This document shows positions 25,921-31,824 of a stretch of 31,824 nt of DNA, one piece after another. A program made the translations under genes and the position numbers. This stretch comes from Phaeoceros laevis (taxonomy: Eukaryota; Anthocerotophyta; Anthocerotopsida; Notothyladales): the NCBI GenBank assembly GCA_049999765.1, contig JBNGIQ010006309.1, positions 1 to 31,824 of the forward strand, given 5' to 3'. Each line of letters begins with the position of its first letter. Within the stretch, counting starts at the first letter, position 1. The notes beneath the pieces are model-generated. The model searched no databases. It was given only the letters and a program-made list of their open reading frames with translations, and had not been told where the DNA came from.

Positions 25921-26574
25921 AACCGCTAATGATGCATCCCGATGGTGGCTCGCAATTGTAGGTGAACCAATTGCAGGGTTTTCAGCAGTAGCAGTTCAGT
26001 CATGATAGTAGACAGCAGTGCCACTCCACTGCACTGGTGTCATTGGTAAACCCGCACAGATAAAAGCACACAGCTAAGGAAAATAGGTCAAACCCGATGC
26101 AGTTCAGCGGGCCTGGTAATAGTAATGCTCAGGAGGCCCCGAAAAAACATTTGGTGGGCAAGCAATAAGAAACAATCCCATTGTGATACACCAAGCTTGG
26201 GCCATCCGCCACGACATTGAATGGAGAAGAATGATCGTGAAAGAAGGGCTGGACTCTGGAGGCTGACATGTACATGGTTGTTGCTACTTAGACACGCGGC
26301 TGTTGTTGTGGCCCAGTTTCTCATGACCACCTTTACAGGCCGGAGCAGCTGCCTCTCATCAGCTACGCGTGGGCAGTGTGCGAGGACACACCCCCGGGAC
26401 CAGGTGCCCGTGCGTTTGCAGCCTAGTCCTTTCCCGCGGTTTTTTTTGAATCGAGGCACTGTTTAGGGTTTACCCTGAGCTCGCCTAGCGAGGCCCGAGG
26501 TTCAGTGCTCGCCCTCCGTTGCAACCTTGCAACCAAGCGATGGCTTGAGCGACCCGTTCGGCGGATCCAGGAGG
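25921..26574. other. Intergenic: shared 5' region of PPR relic A and F-box copy 3
   Basis: About 650 nt between divergent loci. It should hold the promoter of the F-box gene at 26575. Small open frames here show no conserved content. Confidence 0.45.
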
Positions 26575-28056
26575 ATGGTGCAGACCTGCGTCAGCGATGT
26601 GGAGCTGGTGGCATACGCTCTTCTGGGGAGCCTGGAAGATGGCTTCGGAATTTCTCCCAGCTGCCCGATGAAACGGCGCATCTGGGGGGGGCTTCCTCAC
26701 GAGCTTCTGGAGAGAATCCTCAAGTTCCTGCCTGCCAAGAGCATTTGCCGGCTCCGGGTCGTGTGCAAGGAGTGGCGGCGACTTCTCACCTCCGCCAATT
26801 TCTTCAGGACCAAGGAGGAGCTGTGCCCCCTGTGGCCCCTCATTTGCAGCTTGGACGCCGACGAGCGGGAAGGCGAGGGCGACGCTCCCCCGCAGCACTG
26901 CGTGCCGGTCAACACGCCTCGGGAGTGGCGCTCCGTCTTATCTTATGTGAGCAAGGAGTTCTTGGATGATATCCCGCTGGAAAAAGGGTGGGAGGATTAC
27001 AACTGGCACTGGACGCTGCACCGGGAGGTGGACTGTGGGGACGGGCTGGTGTGCCTGCACCGAGGGGTCCGGTCGTCGCGCTACATTGTTGTTGTGAATC
27101 CGGGAACCAGCACCTTCCGTCTGCTGCCTAGGGTTCCTTCCAAGTGTTACGGGCGGGGCTTGGGGTATTCTATGCGTTTGAAGCTGGATGAGCCCTTCGG
27201 GACCACGTTCACGCTAGCCTGGCACACAAAGGTGTTTAGCAAGCGCAACACTGTGACATGGGCCGTGGGGATTTACTCCTCCCAAACGGACGAGTGGAAC
27301 ATTTGTGAAGAAAGGAGGCCTGCGGAGCGGGATGAGAGTGCGTTTGGAAACTTTGGAGCGTTGGTGCACGATGGGTTGCTGTTCAGGTTGCATTTGCATT
27401 CCTCAGGGTACGATCAGCACAAATGCGTGTGGTACACCTTCGACAATGGCGGGTTCACCAGGGTTGGCGAGTCTGCTATTCCGCAGGTGGTGGTCAGTTA
27501 TGTGCAGCAGGAGGAGGATGTGCATTCTGGGACGGATTGGTTGTTTGTGGAGAGCTGCGGGGCTGTGTATTTGATCGCGCGCGTTCTCGCCAACCCTGGG
27601 AATCGGCTTCACGGTTTTGGGATCTGGAAGCTTGACCTAGGATCGTCCAAGTTCGAGCAGGTTGCTGTGACTTCCGGGGACCTTATTGAGCAGCTGGGGT
27701 TCCCTGAGATGGACGCCTTTATTTGCAACGCCTGCGCCGTTGAGGACTTCATTTGTCTGGTGGTCTCGACGCACCTCCAGTCGGTGCAGACAAGGCGGTA
27801 TGCGACTCCTGGGTTGAACCATGTCATTGCCTTCCACGTTCCGCAGCAGACGTGGCATGTGTTGTATATGGAGACTGATGATGACGAGCGCTTAGTACCA
27901 CTGCCGGAAGGGTACTACTATTCTGAGGATTCTGATGACGAGAACGTTGCTAGTCGGTTGCCGTCACTCGCGCCGCCGAAATGTCACGCAGGCCGGACGT
28001 TCTTGCCTTCGTACCCATTGATGAGGCCGAATTACTATTTCCATGTGAACACTTAG
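26575..28056 (+). CDS. F-box protein, copy 3 (substrate receptor of SCF ubiquitin ligase)
   Basis: Intronless, 493 aa from the ATG at 26575; the frame runs 48 nt further 5' but only to a TTG. The F-box lies at about residues 32-73 (RIWGGLPHELLERILKFLPA, followed by CRLRVVCKEW). The C-terminal two thirds repeats the landmarks of copy 1: FGTTFTLAWH, WAVGIYSSQTDEW, ALVHDGLLF, WYTFDNGGF, FGIWKLDLG, and it ends RPNYYFHVNT. Compared with copy 1 it is GC-richer and has an extra acidic segment (EDSDDENV) near the end. It should present an unknown target to an SCF ligase. It sits between two PPR loci on the opposite strand, which suggests block duplication. No damage is seen, so it is probably functional. 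Confidence 0.88.
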   Translation: MVQTCVSDVELVAYALLGSLEDGFGISPSCPMKRRIWGGLPHELLERILKFLPAKSICRLRVVCKEWRRLLTSANFFRTKEELCPLWPLICSLDADEREGEGDAPPQHCVPVNTPREWRSVLSYVSKEFLDDIPLEKGWEDYNWHWTLHREVDCGDGLVCLHRGVRSSRYIVVVNPGTSTFRLLPRVPSKCYGRGLGYSMRLKLDEPFGTTFTLAWHTKVFSKRNTVTWAVGIYSSQTDEWNICEERRPAERDESAFGNFGALVHDGLLFRLHLHSSGYDQHKCVWYTFDNGGFTRVGESAIPQVVVSYVQQEEDVHSGTDWLFVESCGAVYLIARVLANPGNRLHGFGIWKLDLGSSKFEQVAVTSGDLIEQLGFPEMDAFICNACAVEDFICLVVSTHLQSVQTRRYATPGLNHVIAFHVPQQTWHVLYMETDDDERLVPLPEGYYYSEDSDDENVASRLPSLAPPKCHAGRTFLPSYPLMRPNYYFHVNT

Positions 28057-28533
28057 CGACCTTGAGCCGACTCTTCTTTTGTCCGGAAGCTTACTGTTTG
28101 GTTGGCTCTCTTTGGAGAAACGAACATGAGGATGGTCTCTGCCTCTGAAGGCAAGTACTTTTTGGCTGGTTAGAAACGATGTTGTTTTGGCTGCACAATG
28201 GAGATCCTGGGCTACAGAATGACATCCATGGACTGCACATGTGTTTCGAGGCAAAGCTCCATTGCGAAGGAGGCTTTGTGAAGGGCCACTCAAGTCTTCT
28301 TCCACTGACAGATCTGAAGGGAGTCTTGGGTGCGTGTAGACAAGAAATCCTGCGAAAACACTATAACCAGGTAGATTGTAAAATTGGATTCTCTCTGCTG
28401 CCAGGGGTGGGGAAGAGTTGGTGTACAACAAATCCATTCTTTTTATTTCGTTTGAACCGAAACTGGTACTTGACCTGGAATGTACAGTTAACAGTAGATT
28501 GTCGCATCAAAAAGTTGCACAATGACATGAAAG
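28057..28533. other. 3' flank of F-box copy 3
   Basis: Mostly the F-box 3' UTR. The stretch near 28100-28150 (TTTGGAGAAACGAACATGA, then GTCTCTGCCTCT) resembles the flank after the broken copy (21430-21470) and, more weakly, after copy 1. The 138-codon plus-strand frame at 28179 shows no conserved content. Confidence 0.5.
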
Positions 28534-29049
28534 CAATAGGGAGACTATCAAGAATCAGAAAAGATGATTTGAGACTCTGTTGCTTTCCTCATTAAATGCC
28601 TAGTCAATCTGTGAGGGACAGCAGTAACAGTTTTAGGATGGCATGTTCTTGGCTTCAGTGCCCTGGAAGAAGTGGCAGAGAAGCAGTGGTTCATGGATGG
28701 TGTCGTGTATTGCGGGGATGGCCATTTTTGTCTCCGCACCTCTTTTCACAATCTTTGAGCCTGCCCTTCTGTATGGCACCAGTGCTTGCACCAATAGGGA
28801 GACTATCAAGAATCAGAAAAGATGATTTGAGACTCTGTTGCTTTCCACATTAAATGGCTAGTCAATCTGTGAGGGACAGCAGTAACAGTTTTAGGATGGC
28901 ATGTTCTTGGCTTCAGTGCCCTGGAAGAAGTGGCAGAGAAGCAGTGGTTCATGGATGGTGTCGAGTATTGCGGGGATGGCCATTTTTGTCTCCGCACCTC
29001 TTTTCACAATCTTTGAGCCTGCCCTTCTGTATGGCACCAGTGCTTGCAC
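28534..29049. repeat. Tandem duplication, two copies of 258 bp
   Basis: Copy one is 28534-28791 and copy two 28792-29049, with only a handful of differences. The last ~55 bp of each unit is PPR coding sequence (minus strand) from the end of the neighbouring array; the rest is unrelated non-coding DNA. The duplication therefore happened after the PPR gene was truncated here, and is recent. Confidence 0.95.
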
Positions 29050-31074
29050 ACGCCTTCAGAAAGCAAGCAAAAGTAACATGGTCAGCCAAAATGAGGCCTG
29101 CCTCCTCCATTTGTCCGTACACAACAAGCACCTCTTGACTGAGTCCTTGCTGTGCATACCCAGCTATAAGGGCATTCCATGTCACCACATTTTTTGTGTC
29201 CATGCTGTCGAAAACCTGGAGTGCATCTTCCAGCTCGCCACATTTTGCATACCCAGCTATCAGGGCATTCCATGTCACCACATCCTTTGTGTCCATGCTG
29301 TCAAAAACCTGGCGCACATCTTCCAGCTCACCACATTTTGCATACATGTCCACCAGGCAGTTGCCCACCACTACATCATCCAACAGACCTCTTTTGACAA
29401 TCTTTGAGTGCAGCTCCCTGCCCTTCTGCACGGCACCAGTGCTTGCACATGCCTTCAGAAGGCAAATAAAAGTAACACGGTCAGCCACAATGAGGCCCGC
29501 CTGCTCCATTTGTCCATACACAACAAGCGCCTCTTGGCCGAGTCCTTGCTGTGCATACCCAGCAATAACGGCATTCCATGTCACCACATTCTTCGTGTCC
29601 ATGCTGTCAAAGACCTGGCACGCATCTTCCAGCTCACCACATTTTGCATACCCAGCTGTCAGGGCTGTCCATGTCACCACATCCTTTGTGTCCATGCTGT
29701 CAAGAACCTGGCGTGCATCTTCCAGCTCACCACATTTTGCATACATGTCCACCAGAAAATTGCCCACCACTACGTTATCCAGCAGTCCTCTTTTCACAAT
29801 CTGTGAGTGAAGCTGCCTGCCCTTCTGCAAGGCACCAGTAGTTGCACACGCCTTCAGAAGGCAAGCAAAAGTAACATAGTCATCCAAATTGAGGCCCGCC
29901 TCCTCCATTTGTCCATACACAACAAGCGCCTCTTGGCCGAGTCCTTGCTGTGCATACCCAGCAATCAGCGCTGTCCATGTCACCACATTCTGTGTGTTCA
30001 TATGAGCTGTCAAAAACCTGGCGTTCATCTTCCAGCTCACCACATTTTGCATACATGTCCACCAGGCAGTTGCCCACCACTACGTTATCCAGCACTGCTC
30101 TTTTCACAATCTGTGAGTGAAGCTGCCTGCCCTTCTGCAAGGCACCAGTGGTTGCACACGCATTCAGAAGGCAAGCAAAAGTAACACGGTCAGCCAAATT
30201 GAGGCCCTCCTCCTCCATTTTCCCATACACAACAAACGCCTCTTGGCCAAGTCCTCGCTGTGCATACCCAGCGATCAGCACTGTCCATGTCACCACATTC
30301 TTTGTGTTCATATGAGCTGTCTAAAATCTGGCGTGCATCTTCCAGCTCACCACATTTTGCATACCCAGCTATCAGGGCATTCCATGTCACCACATCCTTT
30401 GTGGCCATGCTGTCAAAAACCTGGTGTGCATCTTTCAATTCACCACATTTTGCATACATGTCCACCAGGCAGGTGTCAACAACAAAGTCACTAGGGTTGC
30501 CTCTGTGCAACACATCAGAGTGCACTTTTCTGCCAGGTTCCAAGCCGGCGGCAAATGCACAAGCTTGAAGGGCAGCTACAAAGACGTGACCATCCGCCTT
30601 CACTCCTGACCTACACATCTCCCGGTAGAGTTGTATGGCCTCCTTCGGTTTCCCGTGCTTAGCATGGGCAGAGATTATGGAAAATCACATGAAGACATCC
30701 GGTTTCCCTACCCTGTTGAACACATCCATGGCCTCCTGCAGCCTACCTCCACATGCATACATGCGCAAGATATGGTTCCCCAAGAATGCATTCGACTCGT
30801 ACCCAAGTTTGACAGTGAGATCATGAACTCGTTGCCCCGCAACCAAATCCTTCTTAGCTGTACACAGTTTTAGCACAGCGTAAAACAGAGACTGAGAAAC
30901 ACCAGAGTCTGTGTGCGCCAGAGATTCCAGGGCCCCAACGGCCTCAGAAAGCTTCCCCTGCTGACATAATGTGCTCACGGTAACAGCAGTAACGACGCCC
31001 ATTTCCGATCCTGAACGCCTCCCAAGTTCAGGCTTATCCTGAGAGCTTACCCAACAGAAAGACAACAATCTCAT
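28949..31074 (-). pseudogene. PLS-class PPR array, broken (relic B)
   Basis: An ATG at 31074 starts MRLLSFCWVSSQ, then a typical PPR N-terminus (HDLTVKLGYESNAFLGNHIL). PPR modules follow to about 29000, with near-identical blocks such as MYAKCGELEDARQVFDSM and GRQLHSQIVKRG. Damage: the codon after DVFM is TGA at 30685-30687 where relic A has TGG; two identical 4-nt insertions (plus-strand ATGA at 30312-30315 and 30002-30005) shift the frame; near 29000 an 8-nt loss in KGR-ELH and truncation against foreign sequence end the protein at 28949. No E or DYW domain follows. The longest intact stretch is 367 codons (28949-30052). Whole relatives bind organelle RNA in single-strand fashion. A short N-terminal or internal product cannot be excluded, but the full protein is not encoded. 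Confidence 0.85.
29093..30510 (-). repeat. Tandemly amplified PPR modules, periods 399, 399 and 310 bp
   Basis: The landmark GAGGCC (+ strand, in the block coding for MEEAGL) occurs at 29093, 29492, 29891 and 30201, spacings 399, 399 and 310. The 399-bp unit is 133 codons: one P-L-S triplet (102 codons) plus an extra 31-codon S module. The 310-bp unit is one 102-codon triplet plus the 4-nt insertion. Units are close to identical over long stretches. Confidence 0.9.
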
Positions 31075-31520
31075 GGCTCAAACAGCAGGGCACGGTACCT
31101 GAATGCAGCTGCCTGCCTTGCCGTGAACAAACTGATCAGCTCAAACAATTCTAGTGCCAGGCTCCAAATTTTGACAGGAATTTCTTTCCACCCTAACAGG
31201 CCCCTGCCCTCATTCAATATGTTCTTCAAATATCCCCAGATATCCACTGGAAAATGGGGCTGTTCTCACTTCCAATCAGCTCCCTTTCTTTTCAGTATGG
31301 GATGAGATTCATCATTCTGGTCATGTGTTCTGATACGTGGTGGGTCAGTGTCCGCGATCCCTGTCCGTGTCTCAGTTTGAAAGGATAGAGTTAAGCACGC
31401 ACATTCACCCCAAGAGAAAGACAACAATCTCAGTTTGAGGGGATAGAGTTAAGCAAGCACATTCACACCCAAGAGAAAGACAACAATCTCTCGCACACAC
31501 CTGAGCACTGGCTAGAACTT
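31075..31520. other. Spacer between PPR relic B and DYW gene
   Basis: About 450 nt holding the 3' flank of the DYW gene and the 5' leader of relic B. It contains a 58-bp tandem repeat (31371-31487). No gene is seen. Confidence 0.5.
31371..31487. repeat. 58/59-bp tandem repeat, two copies
   Basis: Copy one 31371-31428, copy two 31429-31487, with few mismatches and one 1-nt length difference. Each ends in AGAAAGACAACAAT; the 17-mer AGAAAGACAACAATCTC also occurs at 31056-31072, just over the start codon of relic B. Confidence 0.9.
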
Positions 31521-31824
31521 TCAGTATTCTCGTGGTCGACCCTTACAACTGCAACTCCCGTTTGCAAATCGATGCACACGGTACCCATCCCTTACCACAA
31601 TGTCTCTATGTTCAAGCCTTGACATGATTTCCGTGGAGCTGTGGCAGTCACTGCACATGCGTAGATTTTTCGTTACCACCAGAGGTGTCCCACTCGGAGT
31701 GTTCAACAGACCAAACGCCAGAGCTAGCTTCTCAGCATGCCCACACATCACATCTTCCTTTTCCTTCTCACTCAGTGGCTTCAACACCAACTTTGTGTGA
31801 GGTACGTGGCCTCCTTCCTGCTTC
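31521..31824 (-). CDS. PPR protein C-terminus with variant DYW deaminase domain (partial)
   Basis: Open from the right edge to a TGA at 31521-31523; the last 100 residues of a protein whose start lies outside the window. It reads GGHVPHTKLVLKPLSEKE, then the deaminase zinc motif CGHAEKLALAFGLL (HAE catalytic signature), NTPSGTPLVVTKNLRMCSDC (second zinc-ligand CxxC), and ends FANGSCSCKGRPREY. DYW domains act as cytidine deaminases for organelle RNA editing; the PPR repeats upstream choose the site. Zinc ligands and catalytic Glu are present. The usual C-terminal Asp-Tyr-Trp after the CSC motif is replaced by KGRPREY. That resembles the endings reported for the DYW:KP group of hornworts, lycophytes and ferns, linked to U-to-C editing; this link is from memory. 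No frameshift is visible in the part present. Confidence 0.85.
   Translation of the reverse strand, partial: KQEGGHVPHTKLVLKPLSEKEKEDVMCGHAEKLALAFGLLNTPSGTPLVVTKNLRMCSDCHSSTEIMSRLEHRDIVVRDGYRVHRFANGSCSCKGRPREY

Noticed and set aside
28596-29138. Two near-identical plus-strand open frames of 85 and 94 codons
   Set aside because: They arise from the 258-bp tandem duplication and run partly antisense to PPR sequence; no sign of selection on the protein.
29196-29810. 204-codon plus-strand frame with repeated Ser/His-rich units
   Set aside because: Antisense of the PPR modules; the repeats mirror the PPR repeats.
30002-30315. 4-nt insertions as programmed frameshift sites
   Set aside because: No slippery sequence is seen and the insertion is absent from sister modules; decay plus duplication is simpler.
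30685-30687. TGA as a recoded or edited codon
   Set aside because: Nuclear mRNAs of plants are not known to be repaired by U-to-C editing, and two later frameshifts would still break the protein.

Overview
The window is nuclear DNA of a land plant. It encodes plant-type families: a calcium/calmodulin-regulated receptor-like kinase of CRLK type, a DUF1118/RIQ-like thylakoid protein, F-box proteins, and PLS-class pentatricopeptide repeat (PPR) genes with a DYW-type C-terminus. Genes are split by short introns (about 85-220 nt in MCM2, 100-152 nt in the kinase). A C-terminal DYW variant ending in GRPREY, the many near-identical PPR modules, and a possible flagellar coiled-coil gene suggest a seedless plant (hornwort, fern or lycophyte) rather than a seed plant. 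That placement is inference.

Layout. Positions 1-2673 (minus strand): AT-rich, many-exon coiled-coil gene, cut by a 100-N assembly gap and by the left edge. 3907-5991 (+): seven-exon CRLK-type kinase, with a perfect 23-bp inverted repeat in its last intron. 6537-9269 (+): intronless 910-aa protein with 14 hexapeptide repeats and a long coiled coil. 10493-14934 (+): complete 17-exon MCM2 helicase subunit, with an E2F-like site upstream and one GC-AG intron. 15846-16796 (+): secreted or membrane-anchored class 3 lipase. 18183-28056: F-box family with two intact genes (18183 and 26575) and one multiply broken copy between them (19938-21357). The same interval holds a decayed coiled-coil fragment and a RIQ-like gene (22725-23387). 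24560-31824 (minus strand): PPR territory with one degenerate gene, one PPR tandem array broken by a nonsense codon and two identical 4-nt insertions, and the C-terminal end of a DYW-type gene running off the right edge.

The left half looks like stable single-copy housekeeping and signalling genes. The right half (18 kb onward) is a duplicating, decaying neighbourhood in which F-box and PPR copies alternate and tandem repeats of 58, 258, 310 and 399 bp are still visible. I see no operon-like functional linkage, no tRNA or rRNA gene, no CRISPR array and no intact transposon. The most interesting leads are the unusual DYW terminus (a candidate for the DYW:KP group linked to U-to-C organelle RNA editing) and the PPR module array, where a frameshift appears to have been copied along with its module.
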